Origin: Azolla caroliniana
Taxonomy: Eukaryota > Polypodiophyta
DNA length: 64,000 nt
Direction: 5' to 3'
Assembly (NCBI GenBank): GCA_043228905.1
Contig: JBHGNT010000007.1
Coordinates: 310,001 to 374,000, forward strand
The position numbers and the translations under genes were made by a program. Shown piece by piece: positions 13,062 to 21,819 of the stretch. Within the stretch, counting starts at the first letter, position 1; each line of letters opens with the position of its first letter. The notes beneath the pieces are model-generated. The model saw only the letters and a list, made by a program, of their open reading frames with translations. It did not search any database and had not been told where the DNA came from.

Positions 13062-14660
13062 TTCCTTTCTTCTAGTTAGTCACATTTTGAATGTGTCAGT
13101 GTGGTATTTGAAAATGCTTCCTCTTGACGATGTATCAACATGTGCAAGCTTTTAATTTTGAGTTTGCTTAAATTTGACCTTAGTCACCTTCACTACAAGG
13201 TCACTATGATGGAATGTACGTGTTTTATTTGAAAGAAATGGAGGCACAATGTAGAATACACCAAATTTATGGCATAGTCCAGACAAAGTAGTCGTGATAT
13301 AGTAAAATGCTTGATGGCAATTTTTCCCGATGCTTTCCCAAGGCTTATATACTTTATCTCCTAGTTTATGAAAAGCCGTGGTTGTCTTGCATTTGCATCT
13401 TATTGGTAGGTATGGGCCCGGTTCAATTTCTTTGCCTGGAAACCAAACCATTTATAGAAAAAAAAAACCAAACCCAACCGTTAATGAACTTAACCCTAAG
13501 CGACTTAACCCAAACCATTTAATAAAACGTAAAGTAAATCCGAATAGGCAAAAGTTCTTTTTCCAAAAAATACGATACTATATTAGTGTTAAGAAACAGT
13601 TTAGGGAAAAGTTGAAACCAAACCAAACTATTTGATCACAAATTTAAACCTAACCATTCAACTCTAATTAAATAAATAAATAAATAAATAAATATACATT
13701 AAATTAAATAAGTATTTAAGTCAAATTAATTTAAAATTTAAATAAATAAAAATATATTAAATTAAATAAGCATTTAAGCAGAATTAATTTAAAAATACAT
13801 TAAATTAAATAATCATTTAAGTTAAATTAATCAAATCAATAAAAATACATTAATTAAACCATTATACACAATATTTGTGTTTCTCATTTGTGGCCATCAT
13901 GTTTTTAGAATTATGTGTACACTATGAATTTAACTCCATAATCTCGAAAACTCAATCATTGGTTTAGAATTTGTTAAAGAACGAAGTGAATGGAAGTTGG
14001 AACCATCTTCAAAATCTTTTGCTATCCTCCTTTGCATCCCTAGGTTACTTGCTTCAATGAGGCAATGATCTATATTCTTCTAACATGCCTTCTATTTTGC
14101 AAGACGACTTCTAGTCATTTAAAATATACAAGATAAATGCATGTAAGCATACTGTACTTGGGGACTTTCTAAATGTTGGGGTTGAATACATCAAAGATAT
14201 AGCCTTGATTCTTAAGAAACCATATACTAATGATAACATCAATCATATTGACTACCTTAGCATCACATTTTGAAACCCCTCGAAGACATTGGCAATGGGG
14301 TCTATAACACACACAAATTATTTAAACATTTAATACATATGCAAACAAATCTCTAATCTTCGTAAAAAAGGTTTTTAGCGTCTTTTTACAAGGCCTCCAA
14401 CTCTTTAACAATCGAAATGGGTTGGATATTGGATCTTTATGGACAATAGAGATATCACCCAACTAACTACATGGTGTTTAATTGACTTTTGCCATGTTTC
14501 AAACTCTTCATGTTTTCACCCAAATAAACTTTACATTCTTGAGGAATGCATATCTATATATGTCTTACGTTGTGAATGCCTCAAATAGGGGGGCAAATAC
14601 TTTGGCATGCGGGTCATTCGTTCTTATCATTACTTATTGGCTTTCACCTCATGGTGAGGT
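13062..14660. other. AT-rich intergenic region
   Basis: No gene seen. 13,430-13,650 is rich in degenerate AAACCAAACC-type words. 13,665-13,870 is almost pure A/T with (TAAA)n runs and repeated ATTAAATTAAATAA units. The remainder up to the PPR promoter is plain AT-rich sequence. Confidence 0.6.
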
Positions 14661-14668
14661 TTCCCACC

Positions 14669-14677
14669 TATAAATAT
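14669..14677 (+). promoter_or_regulatory. Candidate TATA box of the PPR gene
   Basis: CTATAAATA about 390 bases before the PPR start codon, in locally higher-GC sequence. If used, transcription would start near 14,705. A second TA-rich run (GTATATATACC) follows about 15 bases later. Confidence 0.35.
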
Positions 14678-15059
14678 GACGTATATATACCAACGAAAGG
14701 GGTAGCGTGTGAGACAACATTAGGCAAATATTAGTCTTTCCATGCTAATGATGTTGGACTTTCTCAGAAACCATGTGACGATGAACTAATTGTGTTATGC
14801 TCAACCTACATCCGGCGCATGCTTGCTTCTCGGACAATCAAGTATGTATGTATTCACTTTGGGATGCACATTCTTAGCTCTGTGTGGATATGTTAAGAAT
14901 CAAGATGGTTCTCCTCTATGTCATTCACTTGTTAAGTGTTTTTGTTATTTTACATCCATCGGAGAAGTGAAGTAAAGCTTTGTATAGAGCAGGGGATCTC
15001 GACATGATTAACGTTTTTTCCTGGGAAGAGTCAAGGTGTTGCTCTGCTTTGGAGCTCTC

Positions 15060-17999
15060 ATGCTGCACAGCTCAAATCCACCCAAAAGGAATGCTCTCAA
15101 GTTTAGTACTTTTCCTTCATCTTCTACAAGCTTTCTATGGACACAGAGGAAAGCAGAAGCAGAACAACAGGTCTATGATCTTGATCAATTTCTTTGCAAT
15201 CATAACGCAGTCTCTCTGTCACATCATTTACAATGGTGTGGAAGAAACAAGGATTTACAGCATGGTAGATATGCCCATAGCTTCATTATTACGCACAGTT
15301 TTGATGCCATCTCTGTTCTATATGTCAGTCTTGTACAAATGTATGGAAAATGTGCATCAATGGATGATGCAATAAAGGTTTTCTTTGACTGTCGAACAAA
15401 AGATTTGGACATATGGAATGCTTTCCTTGAGGTCCTTTCACGACAAGGTGCATTTGAAGAGATGCTCAAGAACTATGATCGGATGCGCCAAGAATGCATT
15501 GTCCCAGACAGGTCCACATTTATGCACCTTCTTTCATTGAGTTTCAACCATTTAACCCTTGCAGAATGTAAGCAAATACATGTGTTTATCATTGAAATTG
15601 GATGTAACAAAGATGTGGTTGTGGGTACTTCTCTTCTTAACATGTATGGAAGAGGTGGAAACTTCGAGGAAGCAAAGAAAGCGTTCCAGACCATGCCCTC
15701 TCGGAATTTGGTTACTTGGACAACAATGATATCCATATGTGCTCGATGTTGTCAAGGAAAGGAATCCATGTCTGTTTTTGAATCGATGCTCAGGGAAGGG
15801 ATTGAACCTGATGAGGTCACATTCATCAACCTTCTTGCATCATGTTCTAGCCAATCAATGATTTTACAAGGTCAAAGAATACATGAGTTAGTAATCCGAC
15901 AAGGCTTCGAGAAAGATGTTAGAATTGTGAACGCTCTCATCAATCTTTATGGTAAATGTGGGAATGTGAAGAATGCTCACAAAGTGTTTGATTCAGTTCA
16001 GATTAAAGATATAATTTCATGGACTTCTTTGGTCACCATTTATGCTGACCATGGAGAGCATGTTGAGGTCTTAGGGCTTTTTAATCGCTTGCAAAAAGAA
16101 GGGCATTCACCAAACAAAGTTACTTTCGTAAGTGTGCTTGCTATGTTTGATTGTAATGAAGTCTTGCCAACCGGACGTTACATCCATAACTACATCATAA
16201 CCAAGGGTTTAGATGGAGATGTTATCATTGCTAATTCTCTTATCAATATGTATAATAAATGTAGTACTGTGGAGGAAACCAAACAAATTTTCCACAAAAT
16301 GATGAATCGGAATGTGATATCGTGGACTTTAATGATAGGAATACATGCCAAAGAAGGTCACATGAATGACGCACTGGAAGCATTTTTATGTATGCAAGAG
16401 GACGGGATTGTCCCCAATAAAGTCACTTTCGTAAATATGATTGAGGCATGTGCAAGCCAAGCTGCCTTTAGAGAAGGGAAGTGTATGCATAAATGCATCA
16501 TTTGCATGAGATTTGAATTGGACGTCTCCATAGAGACAGCTCTTCTCAAAATGTATGGTATATGTGGGAGCTATATGGATGCTTGGGATGTGTTTGATCA
16601 AATGGTTGACCGAGATGTACTATCGTGGAATACTATTATTGCCCTGTATGTGAATTATGGGCATGGCAACATGGCATTGCATCTTTTCCAACTAATGCTG
16701 GGGCAAGGAGTTTTACCTAATGAAGCTACGTATGGATTTCTTCTTGTTGCATGTACTGGCATAATTTCAGTGTCAGATGGTATTGAAATACATGCTCAAA
16801 TCCAAGGCAGTGTGGAGATTGAGCCTAATGTTGTTAGCAATACCAACTTACTTAATATGTATAGCAAGTGTGGGTGTCTGGAAAAGTCATGTACATTGTT
16901 TGATAAGATGGTTGAGAAAAATATATTCTCTTGGACTGCAATGATTGCTGCATATGGAGAAAATGGAGACAGTAAAAGCGCTTTCCGTCTTTGTGCACAA
17001 ATGCTTCAAGAATCTGTGTTGCCAAATGAAGTCACTTGGATTAGCCTAATAATGGCTTGCAATGATCAAGTGGTGGAGGGCAAAAGGATCCATGCTGGCA
17101 TCCTTCATGGTGAATCTAATGCAAAGATAGCTTTGGGAAATGCTATCATCAACATGTACAGCAAATGGGGTGACATAGATCATGCACAACAGACATTTGA
17201 TGGCATGTATGAAAAAAATGTAGTTTCTTGGAGTGGAATGATTTCACTGTATGCCCAGAATAGCCAAGGAAATGTAGCTATGCAACTCTTCGAGCAAATG
17301 CAGGAGAAGGGTACATCACCCAATGAAATCACTTTAGTCACTCTTCTAAGTATGTGTGTTAATCAGACTTATCTGACAGAAGGCCAGAGAATGCATACAT
17401 TTATACTGGAAAACAAAGTAGCTTCAAGTACCTTATTAGGAAACTGTTTGGTGAACATGTATGGGAAGTGTGGGAATATTTTAGGTGCGTGGGAGATATT
17501 TTGGAATATGGATGAGAAAGATAAAATGACATGGAATGTGATGATAGGAGCATGTGCTGAGCATGGGCAGGGTCGAGAGGCTCTTGCTCTTGTCAAGCAA
17601 ATGATGGAAGAGAATACACCACCAGATGATGACAGTTTTGTCAATCTCTTATCTGCATGTAGCCATTCAGGTCAAGTTACCGATGGTTGGGAGTGTTTTG
17701 TTTTCTTGAAGGAATATTATTGTACTAATTCTGATCATTGTGCTTGTGTTATCGATTTATTTGGTAGGGCTGGGTTGTTAAAAGAGGCAGAGAATATGAT
17801 GTACCATTGTCCTGTTCAACCGACAATCATGTCATTCATGTCAATGCTTAGTTCTTGTCGATACCAAGGGGATGTAATTCGAGGAGAATGTGCTGCAAAC
17901 CATGTTCTGGAGCTGAATATGAAAAGCACTGCACCTTTTTACATGTTGAAGTGTATCTATTCCATTGCAGATGAATATGAATCATCTGCTATGCCATAG
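15060..17999 (+). CDS. Pentatricopeptide repeat protein, PLS class, intronless
   Basis: A single uninterrupted 979-residue frame. The first in-frame ATG after the upstream stop is at 15060. The N-terminus is rich in Ser, Lys and Arg and lacks acidic residues for about 30 positions, as expected of a mitochondrial or plastid transit peptide. From roughly residue 70 onward there are about 20 or more PPR units in the PLS pattern, with repeated signatures such as NVVSWSGMI, LINMYSKCG-like and GxxPNEVTF. PLS-class proteins bind organellar RNA one base per repeat. The C-terminus reaches an E-like region (ACSHSGQVTDGW, then the HVLELN...APFYMLKCIYS tail) and stops; no DYW deaminase domain follows. 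A role in organellar RNA processing, or in editing with a partner deaminase in trans, is inferred from the family. Confidence 0.93.
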   Translation: MLHSSNPPKRNALKFSTFPSSSTSFLWTQRKAEAEQQVYDLDQFLCNHNAVSLSHHLQWCGRNKDLQHGRYAHSFIITHSFDAISVLYVSLVQMYGKCASMDDAIKVFFDCRTKDLDIWNAFLEVLSRQGAFEEMLKNYDRMRQECIVPDRSTFMHLLSLSFNHLTLAECKQIHVFIIEIGCNKDVVVGTSLLNMYGRGGNFEEAKKAFQTMPSRNLVTWTTMISICARCCQGKESMSVFESMLREGIEPDEVTFINLLASCSSQSMILQGQRIHELVIRQGFEKDVRIVNALINLYGKCGNVKNAHKVFDSVQIKDIISWTSLVTIYADHGEHVEVLGLFNRLQKEGHSPNKVTFVSVLAMFDCNEVLPTGRYIHNYIITKGLDGDVIIANSLINMYNKCSTVEETKQIFHKMMNRNVISWTLMIGIHAKEGHMNDALEAFLCMQEDGIVPNKVTFVNMIEACASQAAFREGKCMHKCIICMRFELDVSIETALLKMYGICGSYMDAWDVFDQMVDRDVLSWNTIIALYVNYGHGNMALHLFQLMLGQGVLPNEATYGFLLVACTGIISVSDGIEIHAQIQGSVEIEPNVVSNTNLLNMYSKCGCLEKSCTLFDKMVEKNIFSWTAMIAAYGENGDSKSAFRLCAQMLQESVLPNEVTWISLIMACNDQVVEGKRIHAGILHGESNAKIALGNAIINMYSKWGDIDHAQQTFDGMYEKNVVSWSGMISLYAQNSQGNVAMQLFEQMQEKGTSPNEITLVTLLSMCVNQTYLTEGQRMHTFILENKVASSTLLGNCLVNMYGKCGNILGAWEIFWNMDEKDKMTWNVMIGACAEHGQGREALALVKQMMEENTPPDDDSFVNLLSACSHSGQVTDGWECFVFLKEYYCTNSDHCACVIDLFGRAGLLKEAENMMYHCPVQPTIMSFMSMLSSCRYQGDVIRGECAANHVLELNMKSTAPFYMLKCIYSIADEYESSAMP

Positions 18000-18014
18000 G
18001 TTTCCTAAAAGGAT

Positions 18015-18126
18015 GCAAAGGCAACAAAATTGTGTGCTTTGCTAAGCATGTCCTTGATCTGGATATGAAGAACAATGCACCTTTCTATATGCTGAAGTGC
18101 ATCTATTCTTTTGCTGATGAATACTG
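18015..18126 (+). pseudogene. Second, diverged copy of the PPR C-terminal tail
   Basis: Just downstream of the PPR stop codon, a frame encodes HVLDLDMKNNAPFYMLKCIY then SFADEY and a stop. The same tail inside the gene (about 17,900-17,985) reads HVLELNMKSTAPFYMLKCIY then SIADEY. It has no start codon of its own and cannot be a separate gene. It is either a tandem duplication of the gene's end or the remnant of a neighbouring paralogue. Confidence 0.8.
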
Positions 18127-18593
18127 AATGATGACAAACAATTGCAGCATTTCGTGACTGTGCCAGTAGACATAGATGGACAACATAGTTTTAATTGCAG
18201 TAGTGCCAATTACAGGAATTATCCAAGCTAACTCTGTGAAAGCCTATCTCAATACATTTGGCCCTACGGATGTGGCAATAATGTGGTGGTGATCTGTCGA
18301 GAATGTGGCCCCATGTGGGTTGCATGGCATAGTAATGCAAGACATAACACGCATACATGAAGTTGTGATCTCATAGTTGCATGGTTGGGTCATTTCTTTG
18401 TTGTGTTTGTATATGAAATCAAGCTCTTCATGGTAAGGGAAGAATTAGTGGATTATGAAATGTTCCATGCACTCATGTTCCCTTTGCTTCTGGGTGAGGA
18501 ATTTACAGCAATATGCTTGATAATGGTGCAAAATCATTTGCCACTGAATGTGCAAGCGTGCACATAAAACCCAGAACCTCAAAAGCAAGACTC

Positions 18594-18599
18594 AATAAA
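18594..18599 (+). terminator. Candidate polyadenylation signal after PPR
   Basis: AATAAA about 600 bases beyond the PPR stop. Position is the only evidence. Confidence 0.25.
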
Positions 18600-18687
18600 A
18601 AATAGCATGTCTTGCCAGGTGAAAATATAATGGTTGTATTACTTAAAAGGTCTAGACAAGAAATAATACTACAATCCCGTACTAATC

Positions 18688-18707
18688 TAAACCCTAAACC
18701 CTAAACC
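18688..18707 (+). repeat. Short telomere-type repeat
   Basis: TAAACCCTAAACCCTAAACC, i.e. about 2.5 units of the plant telomere repeat read on the C-rich strand. Too short to be a telomere. Such motifs also occur as promoter telo-boxes or as break-repair scars. Confidence 0.8.
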
Positions 18708-19171
18708 TTTTATGATTCACACAATTATCCTCGTCATCATAGGCGAAACAAATCAGTTGAATAGATGAGATGGAAACTAGATTCAATCTCATTACACAAT
18801 TTATGAACAGACATTGATATTAAACAAGATGGTCCTACTTTAAGTTGATACACAATTGATCAACCTACTTTCCATGAATTAAGTTCCTAGTCAAACAATG
18901 AAACACCATTGTCAAGAATCTTAATGATTCCCCTCACGATGGCACAATAGTCATTAAATTTTTAATGATTTAACCATTCATTGCCTGATGGCATATCAAC
19001 TTCTCTCAATTGTATGAGGATGGAAAATGAACTTCAGGGAAATTCTCATATGAACTAGTATAGATGAAACAATATAATTATGATTAAAGATTCACCTTAG
19101 TATTAATGGAAAGATGTCCAAAGGCTACAAAGAACTTGTAAATAATTATGTAGTACATAAATAGATTAGAG

Positions 19172-19172
<1 letters not shown>

Positions 19173-19221
<49 letters not shown>
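19173..19221. repeat. Microsatellite (TG)n(AG)n
   Basis: A TG dinucleotide run passing directly into an AG run. It abuts the SINE at 19,222; GA/CT runs also flank the other SINE copies. Confidence 0.95.
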
Positions 19222-19222
<1 letters not shown>

Positions 19223-19423
19223 CCCAGATGGATGTAGCTTAGTTGGTAAGGTTGCCCAATGGAGACCAGGTGGTCATGGGTTCAACCCCTACATTCCACA
19301 GTGGCATCTAGTGAAATAGAGATATATATGAAGTACATAATAGAGAAGTGAGGGAATTGGGTTTCAAACCCAAGACACAATGCTTGTAGTGTTATCGACT
19401 TACCACTAGGGTAAGCTAATTAC
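19222..19423 (+). mobile_element. SINE with two convergent tRNA-like heads
   Basis: Head 1 reads + : box A-like TAGCTTAGTTGGTAAGG near 19,235 and box B-like GGTTCAACCCC near 19,279, followed by ACATTCCACAGTGGC. Head 2 lies at the other end on the minus strand: box A-like TAGCTTACCCTAGTGGTAAG (19,418 back to 19,399) and box B-like GGTTTGAAACC (19,360-19,370). A linker of about 70 bases (CATCTAGTGAAATAGAGATA...) joins them. A closely related copy lies inverted at 49,994-50,202, so this is a dispersed family. The heads are too diverged to be functional tRNA genes. Confidence 0.8.
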
Positions 19424-19499
19424 AAAAAAGAGAGAGAGAAAGAAAGAAACAAGAAGGCATTACAAAACATTTTACAACCTATTCTGTTCATGTTGTGGC

Positions 19500-20750
19500 A
19501 GAAGGGAGAAATGATGGAGATACATGGATTTCATGGGACCATCTGCCTACTCCCAAAAGGTTAGGTGGTGCAACAATATTGGATTTGGAAAGGCATTTGA
19601 TGGCTTGTAGATTTGCATTATTACGAGATATATGTCAATAAGATCAACCCTGGATATACTCAATGGAAGTATTCCTCTAAAGATTCAACATTTTGTATGT
19701 GGACAACATTTGGTAAGATCGTGGCAAGATGCATTATCTCTTTTTGAATGGGGACCATCAAGTGATCGAGAATATTGTAATTCATTACAAAATGAAATGT
19801 TTGTTTCTTCTCGAGTGTTGTTTTGGCATGGGAAAGAGAAGTTGAGATCTCAATTCAATTGTTTATTTCGATTGGGGATTGTACATTTGGAAGATGTGGT
19901 TAATAATGAATATGAAAGGTTGTCGGATTTTGAAGATGCCAAGCGATGGTTATGAATTCCCCCAAATTATGGATTTATTTGGGAGAAATTACAAGATAGA
20001 CCATTGTTGCAAGGATCTTTGCCATTGAAAACAAATTTTGCACCTTGGGTGGATTGGCGGTTACAATATGGTACACGCTTGTTACAGGTCACTACAAATA
20101 TATTGTATCATCATGCAATGTCATCATTATCTTGGCTATCTCCTAAAGTAGCGAAGTTGTGGAATGAATGTAAGTCAAATGCAAGGTGGTGAAAAATATT
20201 ACAACGTAGTTGGCATTCCCATCTACAATTTCGTGCAAAGGTATTCATATGGAGAGTCATGATTGATGGGCTCCCATTAGGTTCAACCTTAAAGAGATGA
20301 GGACTAGGGTCCGGCACTTGTTTCTTTTGCATCGTTTCATTGGAGAATAGTACACATAGGTTCATTAAATGTCCTATAGTGTGTACCATTTGGAAGTACT
20401 TATCGGATATTTGGCAAGTTTTAACCCGTTGTTGTTTGACACCTCAACAATGGGTTTTTTCTCAATATGTTCAAAATGCTTCAAACGATGAGATGACATG
20501 TTGTTCCAATTTTTACGTTATTGGGGTCTACAACACAATTGGAATATGCGTAATGCTTTCATGTTCGATAATAGACATGGGGTGAAAGCCTATATAAAGA
20601 AGCTTAAAGGTATTCTCATGTGGAATTTTTGGATGTTAGAGCATGTGGGGATCATTCCCTCAAATGCATATTCAGGTTTTTTAATAGCAATACAAAACGT
20701 TCCTCCCCTTAATAGGCATATGATAGGTAGAGGAGACTAAGAAGTGTTGT
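19500..20750 (+). mobile_element. LINE relic, 3' part of ORF2 with RT zinc-binding domain
   Basis: Several frames interrupted by stops together match the end of a plant non-LTR retrotransposon. Early block: ISWDHLPTPKRLGGATILDL (the 'W..VC.PK..GGLG' region after the reverse transcriptase core). Later blocks: RAKVFIWRVMIDGLPLGSTL (about 20,232-20,292), then GTCFFC and THRFIKCP, which carry the Cys/His ligands of the zf-RVT domain. The frame continues to about 20,740. No intact protein can be made. A run of (AG)n follows. Confidence 0.75.
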
Positions 20751-21169
20751 AACTAAGTGGATTTTACATACAATTAATATAATTAATTGTGTGCTTTTAC
20801 CAAAAAAGAGAGAGAGAGAAGAGAGACACAACACACACAAAAATAGAATTGTATATTCACAAGAATAAGAATAATAACCAACAATTACAAAAGAGAGAGG
20901 AGAGTGCTTCACTGCTTTATATCTAAAGCCACACACACTCTCTCTACATTTTATCACTATAATGCCCACTCTCTTTAGGATCTTGGGAAATGGGTAACCT
21001 CTTAAGTAACTCATAACTAATGTGTCATAGGAGTTACATCCTATGACACATAGTTATGTTACAAGGTGGTGGTGTGTTCACACACATTACCTATTCTCAA
21101 GGTGTGTTCACATGCTAGTTGAGTTTGACTCTCAATAGAACTCATACAAGAAAACATAACCATCATACC
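20751..21169. other. Spacer with GA tract and a perfect-stem hairpin
   Basis: No gene seen. Contains a GA-rich stretch (20,805-20,835) and a 20-bp hairpin listed separately. Confidence 0.5.
21012..21058. repeat. Inverted repeat, 20-bp stem with short loop
   Basis: CATAACTA-ATGTGTCATAGGA is followed, after the six bases GTTACA, by TCCTATGACACAT-AGTTATG. The 13-bp inner stem is perfect, and the outer 7-bp stem continues after one unpaired A. Confidence 0.9.
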
Positions 21170-21391
21170 CTAATCAACCAACATGTCAAATAACAAAAGC
21201 CCTCAAGCAACTACCTTAGAAACTACATTTGCACATCTAAAATCGGGGTCCAAAATTCTCAACATTCTTTTCCAAACTGCTCTAACAATAGGACATACCC
21301 ATAAGACATGGCGAACTGATCCAATAGGGAAACCACAACTATCACATTGTAAATCATGGCAATGCCCCCACATCCATGACTTTACGAGAAT
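21170..21391 (-). mobile_element. LINE relic (left part), host of the chromovirus insertion
   Basis: On the minus strand this reads CDSCGFPIGSVRHVLWVCP followed by IVRAVWKRMLRILDPDF: the Cys-x2-Cys ... His-x4-Cys pattern and following tryptophan of the zf-RVT domain at the end of plant LINE ORF2. The frame continues across the gypsy insertion into 27,110 onward once one target-site copy is removed. Confidence 0.75.
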
Positions 21392-21396
21392 CCCAT
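21392..21396. repeat. Target-site duplication CCCAT (left)
   Basis: Five bases immediately before the left LTR, identical to 27,105-27,109 immediately after the right LTR. Confidence 0.9.
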
Positions 21397-21819
21397 TATC
21401 AGGAACAATACTAAGACAGAGAAGGAATTAGTACTAAAAGATGAGGATTAGTACTAAGAGAGGTGTAGAACTCTCGAGAGAAGGAAAGAGAGGGAGAGAG
21501 AGTGAGAGAGAGAGAGACAATGATGATAACAAAAGATATATATTATGTGAAGAGAATATACATTAGTAGCTAGGAGACTTAAGACTAGTGTTGAACTGAT
21601 TTTGTTCGAAATAATGCCTTGTGCCTCCTTTTATAGTGTTCTTAGGAGTACTCCTGAAGTTTCTAGAATGTTCTAGAGAAATCTGGAATATACATCAATT
21701 TTCTATAGTAAAACTTAAATGAAAATAATATCTTTTATATTACAATATATAGTCTAATGGTCAAGAGCTCGACCCGTGTGACTTAAGGTCATGGGTTTGA
21801 GTCTTGCCATATCATGACA
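21397..21819 (-). repeat. 3' LTR of the chromovirus
   Basis: 423 bp; a close relative of 26,636-27,104. In element orientation (minus) it starts TGTCATGATATGGC; its far end has TA where the other LTR has the canonical TG. A TATAAAAG box on the minus strand lies at 21,628-21,635. The element-proximal neighbour is the purine tract AAAGGGGGATAG (21,820 upward, read on minus), the expected polypurine primer of plus-strand synthesis. It lacks about 50 bp present in the other LTR. Confidence 0.92.

Noticed and set aside
15036-15059. PPR start at the upstream GTG
   Set aside because: Nuclear plant genes start at ATG; the first in-frame ATG after the upstream stop is 15060.
17600-17999. DYW deaminase domain at the PPR C-terminus
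   Set aside because: The frame ends in an E-like region; no HxE...CxxC deaminase motif is present there or in the 130 bases after the stop.
18688-18707. Chromosome end (telomere)
   Set aside because: Only ~2.5 repeat units with normal sequence on both sides.
19222-19300. Functional tRNA gene
   Set aside because: Box A and B are present but acceptor and anticodon stems do not pair convincingly; a related dispersed copy identifies it as a SINE.
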